NCBI GenBank assembly: GCA_002633005.1
Contig: NMRA01000252.1
Coordinates: forward strand, 299,641 to 361,640
Reading direction: 5' to 3'
DNA: 62,000 nucleotides
From: Phoronis australis
Lineage: Eukaryota > Phoronida > Phoronidae
Below are positions 48,541 through 59,900 of this stretch, piece by piece. Numbering within the stretch: the first letter of the stretch is position 1; every line of letters starts with the position of its first letter. The position numbers and the translations under genes were made by a program. The notes beneath the pieces were generated by a model. It was not told the DNA's origin and did no database searches. It was given only the letters and a program-made list of their open reading frames with translations.

Positions 48541-48544
48541 TATA

Positions 48545-51500
48545 TTAGGCTTCATCAAATGGGTTGTCTTCATAAGTCACCAACTCTCGCTTCCCCTGCT
48601 CACCTTGACCTTTCTGAGACTTACTAGCAGCTGGAAATGAAGAATGACTTGGTCATAACATGATGAAATATTCTAACACATCACTAGGCCTGTGGGCGTC
48701 ATATTCAAGTCTACATTGATTTGCTGTTATCTACAGTAACACATACTGGCATTAATTGTTCCTTCAATTAAACAAGTCTCCATGCTTAGACGATCTAGGA
48801 GTCTTGTTCGTTTGTCAAGGTTTAAAATCTAGGTTAAAAACTGTTCAGAAAAGCAATGAGTCAACCCTGTCAGTTGTGAAAAATGTGAGTTTATGAGCAT
48901 ACGAGGATTCTGCAGAACAGACTGAGCATAAGAGGGACAACATATGACGCTCTGTGGACTCGCTCTAACGCCGCTCGCCATGGAATAGCCTCCTGAGGTG
49001 TGAAAATCGTTGACTAGACAATGATTGTGACAAGTTGTGAATCTATGAAGCACATCTTGTATCACATGAGGTCACTAAACAGCAACACAGGGGCATACAA
49101 ACTAGTGTATGGTTGAGGTTGAATGTTCAGCACAGTATTATGCACTACGGCGTGACGTAATGGTTTATGGATTTGTTTCACCTTTACATTTTAGTGTTAT
49201 TTTATCTGTGTAATGACTGTAAACCGGATGATGATTTTGAGGAATATCGAAACGTTTTTCGTTACCTAACCTTCTCTTTATAACCTAACCAAGTACTGAC
49301 ATTAGTGCAAAGCGTCTTTTACCAACAATGATTTCTGTGGGGACATTGTGAAGATGTACAGACTAATGCATGATGAGAGAAACTAAAGGCAATAACAGCG
49401 TTAGTGAACTGACTCACCTATGGACGACCAAGAGCTACTTGACGGACTTGAGTCTTGGAATGGTTGGTCAAAGTTGGGCTGACGCCTAGCTAGTGACACC
49501 TTCAGGCGGATATCGGAGTGAATGACACCATTCATCTATGAGAGAATACAATACACTGGTCACATTAACCATGTTGCAGGGAACATGAATATATTCTGTC
49601 AGCCACACTAAATAACACTAATAAATGAGAGGAAGGCTCTTGCATAAGTTAACTGTTTTGCTTTTCTTGCGACCATCCTTGACATCAGAATGTCTTGCAT
49701 TTTGACCCCTATGATGATATTCATACACTCAGTTACACCATTGCATTTATATGGCTACATAATCTACACCCTGTACATTGCACTACATTAAATCTCCACA
49801 CAAGAATGCAGAACACAGTTAACCAGCAACACTATCGCCGTCTATGGACAAAGCATTTTTCATTATACTGCAGTTACATTGGAAAATAATAATTGCAGTG
49901 AATAGCCAGGTGCCCAATACCCACCTGACTAAAATCAAAACTTCCACACCAGAGTGGTACATATATGTACTCAGTTTAGAGTACTTAATCACTACAGTAT
50001 ATCCAGTACACAGCACAGGTTTGAAAACGGGTGACTCACTACTCACCAGGTGGAGCGTTGTGAAGAAGCACACTACTTTTATCACCTGATCAGTCTCATG
50101 TGACCAGACTCAACAATACTTCACTAGCGCCACCTTGTGAGATCTGAATTCCTTTACAACTAATCAGCTCATTCATAAGACAACACACGTGGTATTTTCA
50201 GTTCCACAGATTCAAGGGGCTAAGACATCCGATTGGTCTGTAAGCTGGAAGTCATAATCGAGAACCAATCAGGTGTCTTAGCCAGTTAATTAGGCGGAGT
50301 CAACAAAGTCAATCACGAGCAGCCATTATATTGTAAAATCAAGAGCAATGTAAAGTTACTATTTCTGGGCTTCATTTCTTTTGCATCTCTTTATAGAGAG
50401 TCGTCTTTTCTGAGCAGACTCTCAAAATGTCCGACTCTACATGATATGCTGTCTTGTCACATGATGACAACTTATTACCTGACAATCAACAGCTCCACCT
50501 TCTGACTAAAATCGAATACAAGCTAAATGTGTGCCATGTCATGACATCTTGACTTAGTCAGCATACTGAGACTGATCAAGTGGATGTGTACATGTATGTG
50601 GCTCAGAGTGAAGTCAAATGATGTGATACTAACCTGCAAGATGGCGTTGTCAGCACTTTCGGTACTGTCAAATGTGACAAAGGCGCAACTGAAAACAAGG
50701 AAATTTTTTGAAGACTACTGTTTGAGTTTGCTACATTTGCACCGAATCATACCAGGGTATGATCCAGGATTTTGAGTACGGGGGGGGGAAGGGCAGAGTA
50801 TTGGCCAGGATTTTGCCCATCAGATATTCGCACCCTGGAACAGCCAAATGTAATCTGGAAGAATTTTAAAGGCGAAGGCAACCTTTTTCCATGTCATTTT
50901 GAGCTAAAATAAGGTTGGTTGGTTATCCTAGACATATTTTTCACTTAATTACAGCTTTTCGTAATTTTATTAATTACTCGTCCGCTTTTCCGGAAGTGAC
51001 GTTTTAGGAGGCAAGCGCTTCCCGCCACTTGGTTTTGCGTTGAGCTTACTGTGCGAATCTGTTCTATTCTACTTTTGTTTTGTGCTATTTTTCACCAATT
51101 GTCGCCACCACTTTCCATCGGCGAGTATTCTGNNNNNNNNNNNNNNNNNNNNNNNNNNNNNNNNNNNNNNNNNNNNNNNNNNNNNNNNNNNNNNNNNNNN
51201 NNNNNNNNNNNNNNNNNNNNNNNNNNNNNNNNNNNNNNNNNNNNNNNNNNNNNNNNNNNNNNNNNNNNNNNNNNNNNNNNNNNNNNNNNNNNNNNNNNNN
51301 NNNNNNNNNNNNNNNNNNNNNNNNNNNNNNNNNNNNNNNNNNNNNNNNNNNNNNNNNNNNNNNNNNNNNNNNNNNNNNNNNNNNNNNNNNNNNNNNNNNN
51401 NNNNNNNNNNNNNNNNNNNNNNNNNNNNNNNNNNNNNNNNNNNNNNNNNNNNNNNNNNNNNNNNNNNNNNNNNNNNNNNNNNNNNNNNNNNNNNNNNNNN

Positions 51501-54500
51501 NNNNNNNNNNNNNNNNNNNNNNNNNNNNTCACGTGACTCTTTGACAAAACTTTTGTACAAGTTATCAACCCGAGGAGCCTGGGAAGACTGAAAAATCAAT
51601 ATGAATCTTTATGCCAAATTTAATGCAATATGGTCACCAAATAAAATGCAATATAGCCGCCAATTGAACACCACGTAAAATGGCAGTCACATTAAAGAAA
51701 AATGCTACGTCTCATTAAAATTGCGAATATTTGAATTTGTAGCAAGCACCACCTAGTGGCTTCCTCGAGAACTGTGTGTACAAGTATAATCAAGAAAAGA
51801 AACAAATTGTAAATAAAATGAGGTTCTTGGCACACTGGAGGACCCAGGGTCATTTGCATATTCACAATTTACTGAAACCATGCATCTTTAAAAATATTTT
51901 AAATGTCTTTTCAAAATGAGCACATTGAAAGAGGTTGTGGACAAATTTAACTTATTAATTTGATAGCAAAGTCAATTTAAAGATAGAATTAACATCTGAA
52001 GTGTTGAGCTGACTTGTGACAGCAGAACTAAACTTGTGAACATCTCGCATGTATAGTTTATGGACAACAGAAAGAGTGGACAGTGTAATACAACACATCC
52101 AGCCTTACACCTGGTCGGTCTTCTGACGATGACGAGGCCGTAAATGGTTGAAAGCCCAGCTGAGGAGTGGATTTCTCATCCTGAAAGGTACGTAGAATAG
52201 CAAAGTTATACAATGAATAACAACATCGCACAAGGAATTTGCAAATATATCCACACCATCTGGGTGAATTCTATTGGAAAGTGTTTCAAAGTGTAATTTA
52301 ATGCCGCGCACCCAGAGTTAGTCACCTTTAATCAGAGAGTGCCATACAACAATGTTCATGCCCAACTAAAGGAGACTTGTACTTCATGTCTACACCTGTT
52401 CACAGAGGGCTTCAACATAATCCATACTTGGCAAAAGTCTAAAAACTTTACATGACTATTACTCCAGTGCTTTGAAAAGCCTTAAACAAACTAATAAAAA
52501 AGCATGTCTTAATCAGAAATATCATAATTCTATCTCCTAGAGCTGAATGACAACCAAATGCTCAAAAGTAAACCAGAAAATGCAAAAATGCCCCCCCTCC
52601 CCGACCCTCAGCAGCACATATCCACTACAACCAATACAGTGCCTGAGAATGGATGCACTTCCACCACAGGCTGTATACTGGATGTTGCTACAAGCTGCAA
52701 GAGGTCAGACATTCTGAACAAACCCCCCTTTTATCAATGGAAAGAAATTTAACTTTTGATTTTAGCTCATAGATTTGGTCTTTACACACATCCACTAAGA
52801 CTCTCTTAAAGGTGAAGGCAACCTTTTTCATGTCATTTTGAGCTAAAATAAGGTTGGTTGGTTATCCTAGACATATTTTCCACTTAATTACAGCTTTTCG
52901 TAATTTTATTAATTACTCGTCCTCTACTCCGGAAGTGACGTTTTAGGAGGCAAACGTTTCCCGCCACTTGGTTTTGCGTTGACTTTACCGTGCGAATCTG
53001 TTCTATTCTACTTTTGTTTTGTGCTGTTTTTCAACAATTGTCGCCACCACTTTCCATCGGCGAGTATTCTGCGGCAAGATAGGTTAGTAGAGAACTCAAC
53101 TACGTTGGATTTAGGGATTGTTTAGTGTGTTGTAAGCTGAAAATGGCTGGAGTCGGTGACCCGTATCACAGTGACAGTAGTGTGAGTGACGGAGACCTTG
53201 TTCACAGCAGTGGTGACGAGGAATTTTTTCACGGACATTCAGTGGGTGGGTACATGTTTGAGCCCGAGTATAACGAGGCAGAGTACGCACAGGCACAGGC
53301 AGCTGTTGAGAGAAACGAGGCGGCTACTGAGGACAGACGTGGTGACACATCTTCGTGCAAATGCACTGTGTGCGTTGTTATGCCTACCTCAATGGAATGT
53401 TTGTGATGTTCAGAGTTCGACGAGGCCAAGCCACTACTGGAAACGGTTAAGTGGACCTCTGGCATACCACGGACAGAGGAACAACTGTCCCACTTGCCAG
53501 AGTGTCCCGCGACACACTTCCACTGGATGGTGACCTGAGTACCCAAACTGCTTACATTGTGTTGTATGACTCCCTCGATACACACCTGGCACCTTCTAAA
53601 TAGCTCCAACACTTTAGACAAGTCCACAATAAACTTATCAAAGCTTGGCTCACCGATCTGTTCACTGGACGACGAACTGTCCTCTTCACTGGGTGTCAAA
53701 CTGGGCCTGTAATCACTCCCACTACTCAATATCGCTGCACGGCTGCTTAGATGCTCTGGGCTGGAGAAAACAGCACAGGGCAAATCACTACTGGTTCCAG
53801 GAATGGCACGCTCTGGGGGTACGTTCGGAGGCACGGGTGACAGTGGATGAAGTACCTCCACTGGCTCCAGTCACTGTACTGGCCACAGCTCGCGAGGCTT
53901 CTCTCTTCAAAAACGCACTTCTCGGAGGTGGCGACGGGGCACTGTCGGGAATCAACACAGACGGAATGGCATCCAGTTCAGTGTACAAATCCCTTTCGTA
54001 ATCAGACGGCAGAAAGTGCTTGCCACACACAAGAAAATTCTCGACTGCTTTGTACATTGCGTGGACGGGTAACGCTGCGTTCTTCATACGAACGAGCCAA
54101 GTACGGCGAAGTGTGTCATCCATCGGAAAGCGATGCTAAGGTACTCCCAAAGCGCGTGTGAGACGATAATGAGTACATCCCGGTATGCAGCAACAGTGTG
54201 GCATGTTGACTGACTAGTAAATGAAAGCAAACGACGACGTAACTTAACACAACCGAGGTAGAACAATGACTGACTTGGAAGCTTTCACAGTCAGACTATA
54301 TGAAAAGAAATGCTTGCCTCCTAAAACGTCACTTCCGGAGTAGCGGACGAGTAATTAACAAAATTTCGAAAAGCTGTAATTAAGTGGCAAATATGTCTAG
54401 GATAACCAACCAACCTTATTTTAGCTCAAAATAACATGAAAAAAGGTTGCCTTCGGCTTTAATGGTCACATGACATCTCATCGGATCACGTGACATCGCA

Positions 54501-56802
54501 TAATGATCATGTGACTTACTTTATTACTTCTCACTTTTGCTCTCTTGAAGCTTTTTTCTTTCTGTGAAGAGTGAAGCTTGATGGCCTAAAGACAGATGAC
54601 AGTAAGTGAATGTTACACACACATTCTTACAAGGAAGAGTCTGTAACTGACATTCTCCTCTCAATTATTCATTCAATACAGCCAGCCAAATCAACTTGAT
54701 CAAGGACATATATTAGCAGTTATGGAACAACAATTTATAAAATGTCTGTACTGTAGTTGCAGCACGAAATGAATCCTATGCTGACACCCTGACTAGTCCA
54801 GTGACACCCTGACTGGTCCAGTGACACCCTCATGGGTCGCTGACACCCTCAATGGTCCAAGGACACCCTCATGGGTCGCTGATGCCCTGACTAGTCTAGT
54901 GACACCCTCATGGGTCGCTGACACCCTCACTGGTCCAAGGACACCCTCATGGGTCGCTGACACTCTGAATGGTCTAGTTAGTTTGAAAAATTAGATGCAC
55001 AATTGCCCATCACAAATTTGTTGTAAACACTTGGAAAGACAATTATATTTTTCAAGTTTTCACATGGATGGATTTTTGAATTTTGAAAATCGGACAAAAA
55101 CATGTGAATTTTCCAAACTAAAACTCAATAGTAGTTCACAGTCATTACATACATGTAGTCAACCTAGGAAAATAAAATACAATGCTACTGAGAATTTAAG
55201 TTAAAACTATTTTGATCTTTGCTGTTATAAATTATGAGACAAACATGATGAATGAACCAATTCAGTGAGGCAGCTAGCTTCAAAATATCATTCTACTGAG
55301 TGATCCCATGTTCACAGACTGACCCTGTGTTCACCGAGCTGTCCCCTCATTTTCTGACTGCACCCTACACTGACCGGAAGGCTGACCCCACGCCCACTGC
55401 CACACTCTACTTTCACTGACTTACCCCCGTCTTTATGAGTTTCTTTGCCTCCTCCTTAGCATCAAGGGCAGCTTCAGATGCTGTCCGTTTGTCCGCTGTC
55501 TGTTTGGAGGGGGGCGGCTCTTCGGCTTTCTTTGTCTTCAGAGCCTGGACAGCCTTTCGCTAGCAAACAACAAAACCATGTTTATCTGTATGTAGCGAAG
55601 AAGCCATTTAAGAAAAGTTATGACGAACAACTTGAAATGATCTATTACCAGACATAAGAAATCTTGACTCGAGTCCAAGTCGCACTGAGCTGCAATAGAG
55701 CAAACAGTTTGGGAACTCAGTAATTCACTGCATTGAGGACCAACGTCAGAGCACTGAAGATGGAAAGCGAAGTGTTAAAGAGGTAGAGGGAAAGTTAACT
55801 CAAGTTATGATGTTTAACAGATGGAAATATAACGGATGAACCAGGCCTTTATCAAGGATTTCGAAAATAGGTTGTCCAAAATGGGGTTCCCAATATTCCA
55901 GGGCGTCCATGATTCCGACGCCTAACCCCCCACCCCCAGCAATCCCCCCACACAGATTTTTTTACAAAAAAACGCATAGACCAAGGTTGTTACATCTATA
56001 AGTTTAAACAACACCCTTCTGTAGTAAGCATTTTTACTAAAAAAAATGTGTAGACCAAGATCACCAAGACTTTTACAATGCTATCAACCAAGTGCGAGCA
56101 TTGTATTACTTTGTACATACACTGTGTATTTATTCCTGCTTTGAAAAATGAGCCAAAACTGTGAGTCTTCATAGGCTTCCTAGTAGTAGGCCTAATCATT
56201 ACAATGTGTGTGTCCAAACTTGAAAGGTTCCTATTGATAGTGGGCGTCCAAATGATACACTGGGNCAGCAATCCCCCCAAACACAGATTTTTTTTACAAA
56301 AAAACGCATAGACCAAGGTTGTTACATCTATAAGTTTAAAAAACACCCTTCTGTAGTAAGCATTTTTACTAACAAATGTGTGGACCAAGACTTTTACAAT
56401 GCTATCAACCAAGTGCGAGCAAATTACTTTGTACATACACTGTGTATTTATTCCTGCTTTGAAAAATGAGCCAAAACTGTGAGTCTTCATAGGCTTCCTA
56501 GTAGGCTAATCATTACAATGTGTGTGTCCAAACTTGAAAGGTTCCGATTGAATAGTGGGCGTCCAAATGATACACTGGGCGTCCTTGCCAGGACTCCATA
56601 TCAGTGCCAGTGAGGGGGCAGGAAGTACGCTGCATGAAGGCCTGCGATGAACCAATAAAGGGCCCGCGGTATGAACCGCTGGTCCATTTGCTTCAAGTCA
56701 ACAAGAGAATTCGAAATTTACCAGTTTCTTCAACTTAGCATACTTCCTCTGTAATTTTTCTTCTTCCTCTGTTAACTGGGATGGGTAGTGCAACCTCACC
56801 AT
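48545..56802 (-). CDS. NELFE: Negative elongation factor E (NELF-E), one internal part missing
   Basis: NELF-E is the RNA-binding subunit of the nuclear NELF complex, which holds promoter-proximal RNA polymerase II. Seven minus-strand exons fit in phase: 56802-56722 (MVRLHYPSQLTEEEEKLQRK, the conserved start), 55559-55425 (RKAVQALKTKK, then EAKKLIKTG), 54585-54535 (AIKLHSS, SFKRAK), 52180-52111 (GFQPFTASSSSEDRP), 50688-50634 (CAFVTFDSTESADNAI, RNP1 half of the RRM), 49535-49418 (MNGVIHSDIRLKVSLARRQP) and 48630-48545 (ELVTYEDNPFDEA, stop). The order matches the human protein from N-terminal coiled-coil to C-terminus. Between 52111 (phase 1 end) and 50688 (phase 2 start) the exon or exons for the Arg-rich region and first RRM half (RNP2) are not visible. 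The gap 51133-51528 lies there. Introns hold Kolobok-like copies 3 and 4. Confidence 0.93.
50216..50284. repeat. Short inverted repeat
   Basis: GGCTAAGACATCCGATTGGT and ACCAATCAGGTGTCTTAGCC are imperfect reverse complements separated by about 28 bases, inside a NELFE intron. Probably a tiny MITE. Confidence 0.65.
50751..50869 (+). repeat. Dispersed repeat D1, copy 3, interrupted by a transposon
   Basis: Copy of the D1 repeat (AGGGCAGAGTATTGGCCAGG, then AACAGCCAAATGTAATCTGG). It is cut at AGAATTTTAA, where Kolobok-like copy 3 begins, so the transposon inserted into an older D1 copy. Confidence 0.8.
50870..51132 (+). mobile_element. Kolobok-like transposon copy 3, left part only
   Basis: Preceded by TTAA (50866-50869). 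The 263 bases are almost identical to the left end of copy 4 (52810-53072) and stop exactly at the sequence gap, so the rest of the copy is probably in the gap or lost in assembly. Located in the NELFE intron that should contain the missing RRM exon. Confidence 0.85.
51133..51528. other. Assembly gap (N)
   Basis: 396 unresolved bases. The left edge lies in a multi-copy transposon, which would explain an assembly break. Its printed length may not be its true length. Confidence 1.
53143..53538 (+). pseudogene. Acidic protein with P2X7-intracellular-like Cys motif, one in-frame stop
   Basis: The ATG frame gives MAGVGDPYHSDSSVSDGDLV, an acidic Ser-rich stretch, YMFEPEYNEAEYAQAQAAVE, then CKCTVCVVMPTSMECL. 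A TGA at 53404 interrupts, and the same frame goes on CSEFDEAKPLLETVKW and HLPECPATHFHW to a stop at 53536-53538. The C-x-C-x2-C-x3-P-T-x3-E-C-x-C-C-x-E pattern resembles the Cys-rich cytoplasmic domain of P2X7 receptors and a set of invertebrate proteins sharing it; the TGA stands where the pattern expects Cys. 131 codons in all. The C-terminal part overlaps the end of the minus-strand THAP frame. Seen: motif and stop. Inferred: the relation to P2X7. Confidence 0.5.
53460..54204 (-). pseudogene. Kolobok-type THAP transposase N-terminal part, broken
   Basis: From the ATG at 54204 the minus strand reads MPHCCCIPGCTHYRLTRALG, a stop (TAG) at codon 23, then FPMDDTLRRTWLVRMKNAAL and FLVCGKHFLPSDYERDLYTE: the C-x4-C, F-P, Trp and C-x2-H parts of a THAP finger in one frame. 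A Ser/Pro linker follows, then a frameshift to AIPGTSSDLPCAVFSSPEHL, an acidic Ser block (EEDSSSSSEQIGEPSFDKFI) and ELFRRCQVC with a second Cys and GHSGKWDSC. This matches the layout of THAP plus Cys-pair block before the catalytic core in Kolobok proteins. The core is missing. Confidence 0.72.
54775..54985. repeat. Minisatellite, 19-20-bp unit, about 10 copies
   Basis: Alternating variants of TGACACCCTGACTAGTCCAG and GACACCCTCATGGGTCGC. Two variant types alternate in part of the array, giving a higher-order period near 38-40. Confidence 0.92.
55935..56582. repeat. About 320-bp tandem duplication with an N at the junction
   Basis: Two copies beginning CAGCAATCCCCCCA near 55938 and 56267, each with ACACCCTTCTGTAGTAAGC, TGTACATACACTGTGTATTT and GTGAGTCTTCATAGGCTTCC. 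Identity is very high with a few short indels. The single N at about 56265 lies at the join. It is within NELFE intron 1. Confidence 0.9.
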
Positions 56803-56937
56803 GTTTGATAACGGTGAGACGCGCTAGTATTTGAGTAAAATGGAAAGAATAACGCGAGGGTCATTCCCAAAAAGGGAAATATTCTATTATTAGATGGCCA
56901 GAAGATGTCGTGATCAACTTCCGGAGGAGAATGAAAA
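56803..56937. promoter_or_regulatory. Bidirectional promoter between NELFE and the zinc-finger gene
   Basis: Only 135 bases separate the two start codons, which point away from each other. The interval has an ETS-type ACTTCCGG word (about 56918-56925), GCGCTAG and ACGCGAGG, and no TATA box in a sensible position. ETS sites without TATA are usual for divergent housekeeping promoters. Both transcripts must have very short 5-prime untranslated regions, or start upstream in introns. Confidence 0.6.
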
Positions 56938-59900
56938 ATGGCTGACAAGTTTCAGCAAGAAATATTCGTCTCTGATACTCAATCGTTCCCATTTGGAGCC
57001 AACTCGAACGCAGAAAAGGAACAAAAAGATGGTGGTTGCTTTTATTTACTAGTTATTAGCCAATTATATGTATTTTTACATCTCAAACTTACTGTAATAT
57101 GTTTGGACGATTTGACTGTAGCCGATTTTTAATTTTTCTTTTCTCCCAAGTTCCTGCAGATTGGAAGTAAATTGAAGTTATCTGCTCACTGGGGATTTCC
57201 TCTGACCGCAACTGTGTGTGCTGTTTTTTTTTCAGCAAATTCAGAGGCACGCTACTGTTATAGTGTTATATGTAGTGGCCTTACTTGTGTACTGCTGACT
57301 TGAAGTTTGTTAAAGTAAAATTTCAACACACTTGCTCTTTGATTTTTTTATTTATAGTCAGTCAAACAACGAGAAAGCATTTATTTGAAATTGAAATTGT
57401 TTTTGTACATGTACATTTACACGAACGATACAAGAATCTTTCTTTTGGTTTCAAATCCAGACAATGTTTTCTACCTCAAACCAGTTACCAATCTAGTACA
57501 CATTGAGTTCTTTCTTTGTCCAATCTCACAAGTCGCAGGATCTGAGAATGTTACTCGTCAAGTGACCACAGTAGAAGCAGTGCTGTAGTGGTAAAGTATG
57601 AGGTAAGTAGGCGCCCAAAACCCATCGTACCACCTTGAGCACTGAACGTAACTTACGGTACGTAATAGTAGGCGCTACGTTCAAATGCCAAAAGGTACGT
57701 GGTTGCGCCTATGCCCCACTACAGCCCTGAGTAGAAGTCGACAGATTGAGTGACCATCTCAACTGACCGTTGGACACTGAAGCTCCTCTAGGCACTTCAT
57801 ACACCAGAAAGTTCTTCGGTGAAATATGCGTCACACTGATTGCAACATCAAGATAATACGATGTTATACATACCTTTTGAACATCAAAGGACACCGTAGG
57901 AGGCCATCGATGTCTTTAATTCGATCCTTTTAACTTGAACAAAGACTCCCATAATCAAACTCTTTTTCGAGCAGTCCTTGGTTCAGTTGCCTAATTTTGC
58001 CAACTGGTCATTTTCAAGTTTAACACTGCGCGTGTGTTAGGGTGTTTGGTGCATGCTGAGTGTTGGAAATGAGAGTTGCCGATTTAGGCAACGTAGAACG
58101 CAGAACTGCTTGAAAACAATTTTGATTACAGGAGTGTTTGTTTCGATTTGGAAGACATTGAAAACATCGACAGCCTCCTAAGGTGTGCACAAAAGGTACT
58201 TAAAGCAACATGAATTTAACATTTTAATCAGTGTGAGACATAATTCACCAAAAATCTTCTTTCGTAGGAAACGCCTATAGGAGCTTCGTTGTCCTAATGG
58301 TCAGTGTAGACGGTGGCACTGTCTGTTGTCAGCCCTTGCGGCAGTAAGTTGAATAAAACAAGGTTTGCGAGTGTTTGTTGATGAGCAAGTCCAATCGACA
58401 GAAGCCGGAAGCCAAGATGGAATCCGGGGAAAAAACCTTAACGAACACAATGGCATTGATTATGAAAAACCAGGCAGTCACTGACTGTAAGGGGTGTGAA
58501 ATTCTAAAGCAGGGACCGTTATACATATGACCAATTTATGATCGATCTGCGCCCTTGCGATTTTTGTAAACAAGGGTCTTGTGTCATTAAATTATTATAC
58601 TCTTCGTTGTGTTTTCCACACATAATAATTCAAACTTAACTGGAATTACTAACTTCATGTTGGAGTGCCAGAGGTCGGTGTCCAACGCTGTACTTTGCCT
58701 CTTGATTCTTGTCCAAATACCATTAGGGTTTTGATGCTTGTTTATAATGCTTTGTGTGTTGTCTCTGTTGTACTATTCAGGGAATGGGGAAGTTTGCTTG
58801 AAGGACACACTTAAGGATCCCAAGTTATCATGTGAAGTAAGTCACACTGCTGCAATGTACTGTTATTTTATAAGTGCTAGTGACGCAAAGGTGGGGTCTA
58901 GGAATATCCCTGCATCTGTGATATTAGGGGTTGAGGTTTTGATCAGGCAAAACATTGAAATTGTGCTCAGTGTCTTAAATGTAGTGAGAGGAGGGTGACA
59001 AGTAGGAGAGACTGACAGATTATGTAAGCCACCAATAGCTGTTCAACACTTGTTGAAGATTATCAAAATACTAATCCATCACTAGGACTGGTATAGCGCA
59101 TGAACTATGATTATGCAATGTAAAATGTTTGAACAAAATTAGTGTTGCTGGGTTCTTAATGTCAAGCCAATGTTATTTGCTTACTGCTGCTTTGTAGTCA
59201 TTTGAGTACTTACAGGTGGGTGTAGGTGGTGGTGACATATTTACAAGACAAGTTAGTGTGGGTTTTAAGAATAGTGTAAAACAGTTGTACATACTTATAT
59301 CCAGGCTTAGACATGCAGTCAATTATTACCAATTTATGGTGAACCATACATAATATGATAATACCATGGGTATCCTACATGAGTGTTTAAGCCATGGTTT
59401 ATGTAGAGCAGTGCTCGAAAGCAAATTTCTGTGACCTGTTCTATGTGATGCACATTTTAGTTGTGAGTGCTGTGAAGGTGTCTATTGGAGCTTGTCATTA
59501 CATCACTGAACACTAACTTGTCTATTGGAGCTTGTGATTACATCACTGAACACTAACTTGTCTATTGGAGCTTGTGATTACATCACTGAACACTAACTTG
59601 TCTATTGGAGCTTGTCATTACATCACTGAACACTAACTTGTCTATTGGAGCTTGTGATTACATCACTGAACACTAACTCTGATCCAGGGATAGGCTGAAA
59701 CTTGAAGGCTAGTCATAGCTACAGAGGGTTGCAGTTACCAGTGTGACAAGAATTTATATTAAAATCTATGCTTCAGATGTGATGTTTGTCTTCGCCAGTC
59801 TTGTTTTAATGAACTGAGTGCAAATTAAAAAGGACAGCATGACTCTGATATAAGTTTACTTATGAATCTTAAATAAATGGATCCCTGGAGTTAACAAACT

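Larger units (their letters stand above)
52810..54458. mobile_element. Kolobok-like THAP transposon copy 4, both ends intact
   Basis: This 1649-bp copy is flanked by TTAA on both sides (52806-52809 and 54459-54462). Inverted terminal repeats of about 148 bp start AGGTGAAGGCAACC on the left and AGCCGAAGGCAACC on the right. TTAA target duplication, an AGG start and a THAP transposase are the stated hallmarks of the Kolobok superfamily. Inside are two convergent frames: a plus-strand acidic plus Cys-rich frame (53143-53538) and a broken minus-strand THAP frame (53460-54204). No catalytic transposase core is present, so it needs help in trans or is dead. It sits in the NELFE intron between exons 3 and 4. 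Confidence 0.85.

Noticed and set aside
51040-51599. Long frames across 51.0-51.6 kb
   Set aside because: They consist almost entirely of unresolved bases in the assembly gap.
53404-53406. In-frame TGA where a Cys is expected in the P2X7-like frame, suggesting selenocysteine
   Set aside because: The frame lies in a decayed transposon whose partner frame also has stops, and no SECIS-like structure was noticed. A simple nonsense change from a Cys codon is far more likely.
55996-56490. 164-codon minus frame
   Set aside because: It spans the duplicated block and an N, repeats itself, and lies in NELFE intron 1.
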